A DNA stretch of 64,000 nucleotides from Polyporus tsugae (lineage: Eukaryota; Basidiomycota; Agaricomycetes; Polyporales; Polyporaceae): assembly GCA_024305745.1 (NCBI GenBank), contig JAHRBS010000002.1:2418001-2482000 (forward strand). The letters run 5' to 3'. A program made the position numbers and the translations under genes. Shown piece after piece: positions 47,154 to 57,660 of this stretch (its first letter is position 1; each line of letters starts with the position of its first letter). A model generated the notes under the pieces. That model made no database searches. It saw only the letters and a program-made list of their open reading frames with translations, and was not told the DNA's origin.

Positions 47154-49166
47154 CTAGACGGCGGCCGGGCCTCCTCTGCTTGAAAGTTCACCGTCGTCCT
47201 CATCTGATGTCCATGCACCACCGCGGGTCAGCGCCATGAGCGAGGTGAGTTGGACGCGGCTCGGGCTTGCCTTGGATCGGAGCTCCCACTGCTCGCTCCG
47301 GACGACCGTCACCGGGTCGTTGTGCGCGAGGGGCTGGCGCGAGGGCACGATGACACTGCCGAACGGGCCGTCGTCGGCGCCACTATGGCTCGAGCCTATG
47401 TCCGAGACAACCTTGCGCGAGTTGAGCGCGGCGAGCAGCGAGCTTGCGTACACTTGCGAGAGGAGAGGGGGTGTTAGGGTGCTGGGTGCATGGACACCTG
47501 GCAGGTGTTCGATAGATACGTACGACGGCTCGAGACCAGGTCAACGGCGACGTATGTGAAGCTCTGAGGGAAGACGAAGCCCTGTAATATCTGTATTAGG
47601 GCGAGGTCGAAGCAGAGGGTGACAGGAACACTCACAAATACTAGACAGAGAATGTTGAATACGCTGGACGTGCGCATTGGGTAAGAAAATCCGTCCTCAC
47701 ACACGCCATGCCATGGGAGATCACAACCGAACTCACCTTGTCAGCAGGCCGGTGTTCACGGCATACATAATCAAGATGTTGATCATCGAGTCCGTGCTCT
47801 TGATCCCCGTCCGGCTCTTGTGCAGAAAGTAGATAAGAATAGTCGTAAGGAGAACGTCCGTCACCGTCGCCGCGGCATTGCGTGCCGAGACCAGATACTG
47901 CAGATGGTGCATTCAGCCAGAGCCCTGATGCAGGACCAGAGGAAAAGGCGGAGATTGCTACTCACCGAGAACCGGAGTGCGTCCGCCAAGGTTTTTGCTT
48001 CGAAGCTAGACAATCGCCAGATCGTGAGCCCGAGAACGAAAGGACGTCCGAGTCATGACCGGTGCATACGCTAGGATGACCGCAGCTGCCGAGGGAACCG
48101 AAGTCATCAGTCTTGTCGTCATTTAGTACGAGGCGCTCAGCGAGTACATACATAGAGGCAATGCTGTTTACGAGGGAGGAGTATTTCGGTCAGCCAATCG
48201 ATGCAGTTGTACACGACCCACGCACACTCACCCAGCTCGACCAACATGAATAGGATCTGCGAATCCGTGGCCCGGTCAGATGGAAACCATTTAGCAAGTA
48301 ATCGCAAAACATACCGAGATGAAGACGATGATCCTGTACTTCTTCCCGACCAACCACACGCGCCTTGCGAAGAATCTATAGCCCGCAGCGGTCAGCCCCT
48401 CGTGCGTTCTCGCGGGCGCCGGACGTCGTCTCGTACATTTGTACCGTCAACGCAACGCTTGCAGGGAAGAGCGCTAGCAGCTGGAGGTGAATTCAGAACA
48501 TGATGCTCGGCGTCACACGCTAGTCCACAGAATGTCCCGAGGCGAGAGGACGCACCTTGATTGAATACGGTGCTGGACGCTCGAGATTGGTATTCGAGAA
48601 GTTGGTCACCAAGTAGTCGTAACTGCGTTCCACAGCATGCAGTCAGCCCATCCCTTTCACGGCGGTCCGCACGAGAGGTGGATATATGCGCACCATGCAT
48701 CCATGTTCAGCACGCTGACGACTGTCTCTAGCACTCTGCACATCCCGCCTCTCCCGTCAGACTCCACTCTGACACAAACGCGCATGCAAGATACTGATAC
48801 CTACAGTGCAGTGACGACCTACAATCGAGAATTACCCAAGTCAAAGTCAGTCCGGTTCGGTCGGGCAGCTTTGTGGCGCACACATGTAACGCGATGCCGA
48901 TACGCATGCGGCATCACGCCACCTCGGCACTCACCAGTATTTTCAGCCACAGCGCGTCTGCGCCGTACATCCGGAAGTACCCGTACGCCTGATGGAGCAC
49001 CAGCCCGTACAGCCTAGCTCGGAGTTATCAGTATTCAGGGCCTAACGGCGCAAAGTGCGACCACTCACATGAGCGCGAAAAACGTGCCGATCAGGAGCGC
49101 GCCGAGCGTCGTGGTGACTGCGGGCGCGAGGGCGGTCTCCTCGCTGGCCGTGGTTGTCGAGTTCAT
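47154..49166 (-). CDS. DUF6534-like multi-pass membrane protein, copy 10
   Basis: Start at 49166; exon 1 contains AVTTTLGALLIGTFFALM. Then LYGLVLHQAYGYFRMYGADA (about 48938-49013), LETVVSVLNMDAW (about 48698-48738), YDYLVTNFSNTNLERPAPYS (about 48560-48620), a TVTDVLLTTILIYFLHKSRT segment (about 47800-47890), DSMINILIMYAVNTG, VFNILCLVFV, FVFPQSFTYVAVDLVSS (about 47530-47585), and an exon in which YASSLLAA joins LNSRKVVSDIGSS without the usual intron. The tail (ADDGPFGSVIVPSRQPL, then EQWELR) stops at 47154. PQSFTYVAVDLV and the GPFG tail block match copy 9 (PQSFTYIAVDLV, GPFGTVYATPG), so the two came from one duplication with inversion. Confidence 0.8.
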
Positions 49167-52100
49167 AGGGACGGCTGGGGCTGGGCGGGGTGGAGAGACG
49201 GAGATCGATTCGGACGGCGGGGATTGGGCGGATGGATTTGAAACCGGAGGATTGGGGGCTGTCCGCCGGGAGGGATTGACGGGGGGCAGCGATGAGGGAT
49301 GGAGAGGGAGAGGGAGGAGGGGTGGGGAGTTGCACTCCAAACGCACACTGCGTCTCATTGTCAATACTTATGTTTTGATACACTGCGGAGCCGTTCAAAC
49401 GCCCACAGCCACGAGGTCAGACGCGGCATGCGGTGGGAGCAGTAGGGGTCAGCGCGCCTGTTGGGATTCCGTAATTCCCTCCGTTCATTAGGTGGAGAAT
49501 GCCGTGTCCGTTGGTCGTCTGGGCACGGAGTCGTGATGCAGAAGTGAGAGGGAGAGTCGACGCATCTTTGCATCAAGGATAGAAGCTCGGGCTGGTGTTT
49601 TGGTGGGTAGTTTGGGGTCGATTGAGGTTTGATGATGACGGTGCCGCTGCGACGCTTCTGACAGTGAATATCGAATGGAGAGCTTTGAGGCTGTGCCAAC
49701 TCGAAGGACCTCTTGATGCTCCGCGTTCCGGCCAGACCCCAACGGAGGACACCCTCGAACCTTGAACATATGATGCCAACGCGGAGACAAGAGGATGGAG
49801 GGTTTCGGAGGGGCGAACAACTATTGGCAGGTGAGTCCGTAGGTCCGAGTCGTACGTGACAGCACGCAGGTGGCAGGCACTCACCTTCGAACCCGGGACA
49901 GCGAGCGAATTCTACGGCCAGATCTGCGTTCAAACCGGAGATGTGCAAGCGTCGTACTTGCCCTATCGAGCGCGGGGAGTGGGATGAAGAAGCAATGTCA
50001 GTGGGAGACCCATGATTGATGGGCGGCGGTAGGCCGACTAAGACGGAGACAATGAAGGCTGAGACGATCATCCGCTGTAGCCCCCGGGAGACGGCAATGG
50101 TAAGTACACGGCGCGTCTTCGTGCCCGACGAGTTCTACAAGCAATGTAGCAATGCGGGCTGCTGAATGAACGGGAGGCTGCTGTCGACAGACGGACACTT
50201 TGAGCGAGGGAATTTTTCAAGACGCACGCTACTTACCGGTTGTGCTTTTCGACTTGTGGAAGCCGGATATCAGAAAGTACAGATCTGGGATTCTGAGGTA
50301 CCATCTCCCTACAGTATTTGAAAGTGTGTGAGAAGCCACTGGCATGCTTGTAGAGTTATGCGAACCGGCGACGAACGGACCTACTTAAAGAGCAAGATCG
50401 TCGGAGCATCCTGATCATTGAGCGCTGAGCAGCCACGAATCGTCATGCGCACCTGGCAAAGGGCAACGGACAACTCATGTGCAATACCACGCGGTCCACA
50501 TCATGCAAGATATGCCCGACACTGATCCTTCGATACTTGGAACGGTCGATGCTGCAAATGCCATGCAGAACTGATGGCATGGCATTCACTAACGCGAATA
50601 GTCAAGGAGACCTCATTGAAAGGTATACTCAATGTAAATCACCACGGAAGCTGCACAGACCCCTTGATGTCAAATTCAAAGCTTCGAATGATTGATGGTC
50701 TAGACGATCTACCCTTGAAACGTGAGCCAGAACACGGCTGCAGAAATGCGAAGGACGATACGCACCGTCAACAAAATTTTGAATGGGCACTTCAGGAATG
50801 CGAAGTTCCTCCTTGAGGCTCTACAACGACCCTAAAATCAATGCGCCTTGGTTCAGAGAAGTGTCGAAGCGGCCGGGATGCAATTGTGCCAGCACCGAGG
50901 CCCCATTCATGTGTGCGAAGGAGAGGGACGTCTTCGGGCCCCAGGTGGCAAATGCCCACAGTTTGAACACGGACGTGCCACTCGTGGTACGAAAACGTCC
51001 TGTACGGGGGAAGTTCAGAGCATACGCATTCTCGTAGTATTTCCTGCTCACCCAGATCGACGAACTGAGGGCAACCAAGGTGTCAAGCGCCGAGCGTCGA
51101 GCGCAGACGCCAAGTTTAGGGCAGGCAACTGCGAGTCTCATCCGACGTCTGGGTACTAGTCTCTTCCCTTTCATACCACCAGTATACCACTTTCTATGTA
51201 TGCAGCTTCTGGCAACCCTTTGGGACCATAGACTCCATTTCCCGCATACCTTCCAACCTTATCGATGTTCAGCCTTCAAACTCGCAAAATTTCCCCGTCT
51301 CGCAACAAGCTGACCCCGTCAAAGTCCCTTCTCCGCAACCTCAATCCTGGCCACGCGAAGTTAGGCGAATCCGACGCATAGACCTACAGGAAGATCGGTT
51401 GCTCGTGTTACCGGAGTAGACGACTCAAGGAGGGGAAACGTAGGCCATGGGGAAGAAGTGTGTTTGGTACGAAGGTACGTCCCGGTATGCTCTCTCCGGG
51501 TTGCTTTCCTAACGATACCCACCCTTGCATGAAATGCGCGTATATCCCATCCTAGAGTCCTAAACTCTAACAAGAGCTTTCTACATCGCACGCACTCTTG
51601 CCAATTCATCCCAATAACGAAACTCGTGTATTGCCGTCTAGCCAACAGTTCGGAGAAGCACACCACCCGCGATAGCAGTCGTCCATCGGACACTCTCCAT
51701 CCAAACGTAAAGTGCGATCACTGCCGGAAGTAGGACCAGGTACGTCATCGCTACCACATCCATCCTCGTGGGCTCGTACCGCCCGTTGCCTCTCTACATT
51801 TCAGTCTCCCATTCATCGTCCGCTTCACCTGAAACTGTGTGAATATGTTTTCCCAGACTCCGCCCTATGCATACCCTGGCTGCCTATCTGCTATGGGGGA
51901 AATGAGCGTCCGGATTTATCGGGTATGAGGGAAAACGAGCGTCCGGACCAAGGTCGGACCTTGGGGTCTGAGGACTCAACACGCGGCCTGAGGAACACCA
52001 AGCGACTTCAGACTGTTCGATACCCGTTAAAGCTTTGAGGTTTTGGTGTCGTCATCGCGATGCGATCCTCTTGTCTCTCTGTCTATCGAGAGCAGTTGGG

Positions 52101-52684
52101 CTGTCAGGACAGGCAAACCTTCCTCCCAGAGGAGAAGGGCAGGAAATGGTGAGGAAGTCTCCGCTGTCGCATCCACTTCCCGCCCATGTCCTTGCTAGAT
52201 ATCATTGTGACCTTCACCCCTTACTGCCTCCAGCGGCCCTTATATGCGCCTACTACCCAGATGCGTCCTTTGCATGGACCAATTATTTGACATATGGTTT
52301 ACGTTCCTAGATGCGCATGTGATGCTCGAGAGCTATTCGGCGTTACTTCCGCCTACCGCTTGCACCCTTCTGATAGACTCCCCCAGCAACCACGTCAAAC
52401 ATCCATCACTCTTCGAACCAAAGCCTCGAAGGCAACCTAAATCCCTTTCCCTTTTCCGACATAGAGCTGTATGGCGCTACACTGTACCCAGAAAAGCATC
52501 ACCTGCCCATTTGTAGATCGAGCATGTCCGGCGTGACTCGGGAACCGAACACCGTCCTCTTGTCCGGCGGCGCTCATACGATGACGATGGCGTCGCGAAC
52601 CTGCTAGTGGTGCGTCATAACGGAGGCATATTCAGATTTATAGGGCAGTTTATTCCATCGATCCACACTTCTCGTTCCCCAGCC
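49167..52684. other. Long spacer with possible DUF6534-like relic, between divergent copies 10 and 11
   Basis: About 3.5 kb. On the minus strand 50821-51174 a single frame contains ALDTLVALSSSIW, TSVFKLWAFATW and ASVLAQL, loosely like consecutive 3' exons of the family but without introns. Another minus-strand frame at 49820-50071 (GLNADLAVEFARCPGFEG before a GTGAGT donor) is unassigned. Near-repeats of GAGCGTCCGGA occur at about 51905-51945. No intact gene supported. Confidence 0.3.
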
Positions 52685-55600
52685 ATGAATCTGCCTGTGA
52701 ACGCCTCAGACGCTGCTTCGAGTCCCTTGGCCGGACTGCCGCGACTATTACCCGACGGCATGACCATGGACAACACTTATGGCGCTGCACTGCTCGGAAC
52801 GTTCTTTGGGCTCATGTTCGTCATCCATCTTGTCTTGTTCTGTTATGACGCGGATATTGACTTGTTGTTCAGCATGTACGGAGTTTTGCTACACCAGATC
52901 TGCCACTATTGTCATATTCACTATGCGGACAGTACTTGGATCAAGTGTTACGTGAGTACCATTTCGGCGTCTTCTATCAAAACTTACCCTAGATTACAGG
53001 TTAGTCTCGACGCCAGACGCCTTGGTGGGGGAATAACATACCAAGGCGTCTGGAAGAACTGTGAGGGAGACGAGTACAGAACAGTTTCAAACTCCGATCA
53101 GACCATATCAGGACATGGTCGAGGCACGTGTATCGCGCCCTATCGCGACTCTACGTCGACGACGGCTTTTGCCCAGTTTTCCCCTTGCTCTCTCGTGTAC
53201 CATACCACATATGCATATGTATACATTCCACTTTCAAAGCTCCCATCATCTGGCATGCCTGCGCTCTCGAAGGCCACCCGCTATGATGAAGAGGAGATCG
53301 ATCTCGAGGCCCTTAGCTTGCACGCTGCGTCTGTGCGCTCAGAGTCCATCCGTTGGACTGGCAACTCAAGGCTGTGGCAACCATTCTCGCGGGAGAGGAT
53401 CTCATACTTGACGTCGGAACTGGGAGTGGGAAGACACTCTGTTTCGCGTTGCCCGATACACGCGACATCGCGCTTGTGGTATCTCTCGGCCCTCAGGCCT
53501 CAGGCCTCATGGTCAGTCAGGTAAGTGAAAACTCCTGGAGTATAAATCCTCCATTCAATGTATTCACAACATTGCAATGCTTAATCTGGTAGCCATAGAG
53601 TATGATGCTAAAGGGAGAAATTGCGAGTCGTGTCGCGACGCGACGCGTCTCGGACTCCGAGGCGCGCGCTCGTGACCATCCCGATATGGTATAATCGGGG
53701 TTTGAATTGGTTCTCTGTTCGTCCCTCACACAGTTCTTCCAGTCTCCACTGCACCGTACTCGCACACACAACACCGTCCCCCCACAAATCTGTCTGCCGC
53801 CTCTCGGATTAAACACGACGCGAATACGGTGCATAGTGGAGACTGGTTACGAGTCTAATTACAGGTCGCGCTCATACTGTAAGGGAAAGATCATGCTACG
53901 ACACGAATGAACTATTCACTGTGGGAGGATTCAGGTTGCTTGACACCATACACTCGGTCTTGATCATGACATCCTGGTAAGTAGGGTCCCTCACTTGCGC
54001 TCATGATGATTCCTGATTTCTGGGCTGGAGCTACTCGAAATTTGTGACCCATTACTCCAAAGTATCGCCTCTAGCGATTATGGATAGGTGGGTTGTCTTC
54101 CTCGGAGTCCAAGAAGTTGCCTGGAACTAACGTTGTTTGTAGGCCGACGAGTGTATGTCCCACCTGTACGCATATTATTCATCGCCTTCTTACCTAATTC
54201 CCTGAAGCTGTTAACCACCGTCACTGTGAGTGCTGTCACGGCTATGTCAACCCTTTCTCTCTAATCCTTGCTTGTACAGGCCGCGAACGTCGTGGCGTGC
54301 CAAAGGTATGTCAACTATACATTGCGATCACGATCACAAGTATCACACGCTCAACTACTTCCAGCTTATTTGCATACCGGGTGTACCGAAGTACGTGTCT
54401 CACGAGATAGCTCAAAAGTCTCCTCATGGACTGACATCAAAATAGTCGGCAGGAAATCCAGGATGCTTGTTTGGTTTTGCGTATGGAATCATGACACCAT
54501 ACCTTGTGCCTTACCTGCTAACGGCCAATCGCGCAGATGGTGTGCCAAGGCAATGGGTTCGGCTTGTGCGCAGGTTAGTACCCGAGCACGAGCGTGATAG
54601 CTCTTACAGTGCTGCCCAAACTGACTTGTCTCATGCGAGACAGCCATCACGGTTAAAGTGTAGGTTCAATGAGACATCCTACCATGTTGTAAACGGTCGT
54701 TGACGCCGTCGTTAGGTTGCAAGCTGAAGCAGCCTTCAAATGTGGCGTGAGTCATTGTTGTCCATTCACTCGTCGGGCCCCAAGACCTAATTTGACCCCA
54801 GCCCTGGATCTCGGTTTCCCTCGCAATCGCAGTCTTCGTGGACACTGTCCTGGCTGTCATGCTCGTCGTCTGGCTGCACCGCAGTCGAACCGGAGTCAAG
54901 TCGTGAGCTTCCTATTTTCTGAGCACACGCACAGGACCCGCTCAGTCCGCGATGTAGGACCAACGCTTTGCTGGATACACTGATCGCGTACGCGGTTACC
55001 AGTGGTTCGTGTCGTGTGTTGTCCAGCCTCATATTCGTGCTGACATGAAAATACAGGGTCGCTTACCGAGTAAGTTTCTCCCTTGGACATAAGCCGAGCG
55101 AATGTCCATTGAACACATTTGGCGAAGTTTGTTCAATATTCTCGGCTTCGTATTTGTAAGTCCAGCACATAAATACCTGTGCGCTCCCCAGAGGCTGACA
55201 TCTTCATCCTTCTGGAGGCCCTAGCCACCTCGCAGAACCTGTATTACGTGGCCATGAACATGGTTGTAACAAAAGGTATGGTTCGCAGGTTATTCCCAAC
55301 CTCCCCACCATGCTGACACAACTGATTTATAGTGTACACGAACTCGGTAATGGCTGCGTACGCACTCTTCCTGTTTTCGGTCCCCGAAATGCTCCGGTCG
55401 CCATACTGATGTAGATTCTTCGCCCTAGACTGAACTTCCGAAGACCTCGCCAGCCGGTTGGGGCCCAATATACGGGCGCGTTTTCTGATATGAGGATCGA
55501 GCATATCCCTTCCTCTGAGGTATCCCACGGGCGCGAAACAGCTCTACATTTGACGGTGAGCAGTAGTTCCTGGTACGAGTGAGGATACTTCCTAATTATT

Positions 55601-55801
55601 GAGCGGGATCTACAGGGTTCCTCCCACACTCGGGCTGCCACCTCGTCCTTCCTTGCCGACTTTGTAGATATCAGGGCCGAGAATCAGTTTCCCTGCACCA
55701 TGGACTCAGGTGAGCGAGTGCGCAATGGTGACTTGGAAGGGGCGAGCAGCGACTGCTTGGAGAACATACCGTCGAGAGGATTCAGTCTCGAAAATGTTTA
55801 A
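52685..55801 (+). CDS. DUF6534-like multi-pass membrane protein, copy 11, with a transposon in intron 2
   Basis: Start at 52685; exon 1 holds TMDNTYGAALLGTFFGLM. Exon 2 (about 52872-52950) MYGVLLHQICHYCHIHYADS. The next exon (VALIL, at 53865-53879) is reached only after an 856-bp element at 53002-53857 inside the intron. Then LDTIHSVLIMTSW, YSKFVTHYSKVSPLAIMD, microexon 54143-54152, LLTTVT, FAYRVYR (about 54370), VGRKSRMLVW, ISVSLAIAVFVDTVLAVMLV followed by VWLHRSRTGVKS (about 54812-54900), TNALLDTLIAYAVTS, FNILGFVF, LATSQNLYYVAMNMVVTK (about 55220-55275), YTNSVMAA and LNFRRPRQPVGAQYTG. The last exon ends SLENV-stop at 55801. Exons remain in frame; whether the insertion disturbs splicing is unknown. 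Closest to copy 5 (same N-terminal block ASDAASSPLAGLP). Confidence 0.75.
53002..53857. mobile_element. Hairpin-ended TIR element, copy 3, carrying a helicase gene fragment
   Basis: 856 bp with a perfect 9-bp duplication ATTACAGGT (52993-53001 and 53858-53866) that includes the intron's AG acceptor. Ends read inward are TAGTCTCG (left) and TAGACTCG (right). Left hairpin 53013-53026 with 53040-53053 (14 pairs, 13-nt loop); right hairpin 53739-53758 with 53825-53846 (imperfect). An inner inverted repeat of about 100 bp begins at GGAAGAACTGTG (53052) and is mirrored at about 53640-53740. The middle carries a broken RecQ-like helicase segment. The hairpin sequences differ from those of copies 1 and 2 although position and pairing are kept. 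Confidence 0.87.
53255..53520 (+). pseudogene. RecQ-like helicase N-terminal fragment captured by the transposon
   Basis: After an ATG at 53255 (MPALSKATRYDEEEIDLEAL), a frame change leads to LDWQLKAVATILAGEDLI followed by LDVGTGSGKTLCFALP, a Walker A motif (GTGSGKT) in DEAD/RecQ context, then DIALVV and LMVSQ before a GTAAGT donor. Only motif I and its surroundings are present; motifs II-VI are missing. The retained splice donor suggests capture from genomic DNA rather than from mRNA. Confidence 0.7.
54143..54152 (+). other. 10-nt microexon of DUF6534-like copy 11
   Basis: GCCGACGAGT between AG and GTATGT. Confidence 0.6.
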
Positions 55802-57660
55802 TACCTTAACTATAGATGAACGTTCGTTGATATCCCTCTCGGTCTACACACTCTCCGAGGTTATCAGTGCAAGTGGCACGACCGAACACACCATAGTGGA
55901 TGCTGACACGGTGCGGTGTGGATTCTGTGGGACCGGAGTGGAGGGGTACTGGCACGGTGAGTTCTGCCATATACTGGGTCAATTAGCCATGCTCAACGCT
56001 GCGTATGCAGTCATAATAGGACCAATCGCCGTCCGCTATGTTCCCTTCGGTCCTCGAAGGTCGTCTCCGAACACCTTCTGGAATATGAGACGCTGGTCTA
56101 CTACGGATGTCCTCGGCCTCCGGTGTCTCGGACATCTTCGTCTCACCCTCTCCATGCCATGCTGTACCACTCCCGAGATATCAGCGAAGTATGACGGACC
56201 TTGCGTGTGGATGAGCCTTAGCCAGCAAAGTGCGCATGTCGGCCGGCGCAGCATCATGGGCATGGAGCTAACAAGTGCGCCAGCATTCGTGACATCATCA
56301 CTGACGGTTACACGAACTAAACATGTACTCGGTGTTGGATCCAGGTGCATTTGGTGTCCAGGTACATCCCTACTCCCCCATCCGTCCTTTGTCGTCTAGC
56401 GCCCCCTTCATTTCTGACCATTTGTCATCCTGTACTACTTCGCCGAGCATAGCAAGACGTACATGAGACGAGTCTCGCGGCGGTGTATATGAACGCTGGA
56501 TTCATCGTCATTGTTCGCGATGGCGGACACCCATGTGAATTGGGCGGTGAGTCTTTGATCTTTCCCCGGCCTCAGAAGACTTTGAATTTGATGTGAGCTC
56601 TCAACGTTCGCATTACAGTTCTGCATGCCGTGCTTCTCGAAGTTTCGGGTGATGCGTGCTTCGTCTCGCTGACGATCACGATCCCCGGTGCTGGGGAGGT
56701 CAACCTACTACCAAGTCGCTGGCTGGATGAAGTTCAGCTAATGTGGCCCAGAACCCCACGGAGGCTCGGGGGGACACGAGGGACACGGAGCCAGAGATGA
56801 TGCACAGGGTGCGAAGTCGGCGCGGGCGGTGGAGTACGTGTCTTGTGCTGGCCCTAATTTCCCCTCACAAGTTTAGAAGCGGGCGCCGGAAACTCTAGAC
56901 CTGACGTCGACGAACATGAGGCAAGTCTTCGATGCATTTTGTAATGCCCTATTCTTGGACTCACATCTATCACAAACACATGAGCTGTGTACATGCATCG
57001 TCTGAGAGGTCCGTACATACTCACTTTGGCAGGTTGGATGTCACTTTGAACTTACCTCGCAAACCCCCACCCCCGTGCTTGTGGGTGGTTGCGTCGCCAT
57101 ATCAGACCGTGTTCGGCCATTCCGAGGATCTTTCTGATTCAACGCGATCATGGAGGAATATCTGTCGGTATGTATTTCCGGTGCAGATGAGAACGGTGTC
57201 AGACACGAGGCAAGTAGTTCCTCTCCCACAAAGCGCTACATATAGTGCTTCGGTGGCCAAATATAGTTGACCGGTGATGCATCTGCATTCAGTTGGCCAT
57301 CAATTCTGGGCAGGTCGTGCCGGATCCATTTCACCACACCAATTCGTGTGGTCCTCGACTCTGGAGGAGAGTTTGGATGCTACTCTCCGACTCCGCACCT
57401 TCGATCTTCCTGAGACAGTGCATCCCCTCTACTTTCTCGCCTAAATCTGCTCGACCACTGCTCGAGAAGACCTGGAATATGATGGGCGGTGCTTGCGCCG
57501 TTCTCTCGTACCCCGAGCAACTCACAATCCATCATAGTGTGGGCGGGCGGGGTTGTACTGTGTTTGCTTCGATTGCACTGCCTGACACTGACAAAGGGTA
57601 CATCAACCGGTTCATAGGCAACATACAGTACACCATCCCTATCCTCGTGTTTTCCCCACC
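55802..57660. other. Intergenic between DUF6534-like copies 11 and 12
   Basis: About 1.9 kb. Plus-strand frames at 55.95-56.40 kb (RRSSPNTFWNMRRW and following) and at 56.5-56.75 kb are open but have no recognised domain and no joined model. Confidence 0.3.

Noticed and set aside
55710..56399. Plus-strand frame of 229 codons after DUF6534-like copy 11
   Set aside because: Its first part is the end of copy 11 read in another frame; the rest has no known motif or family exon pattern.
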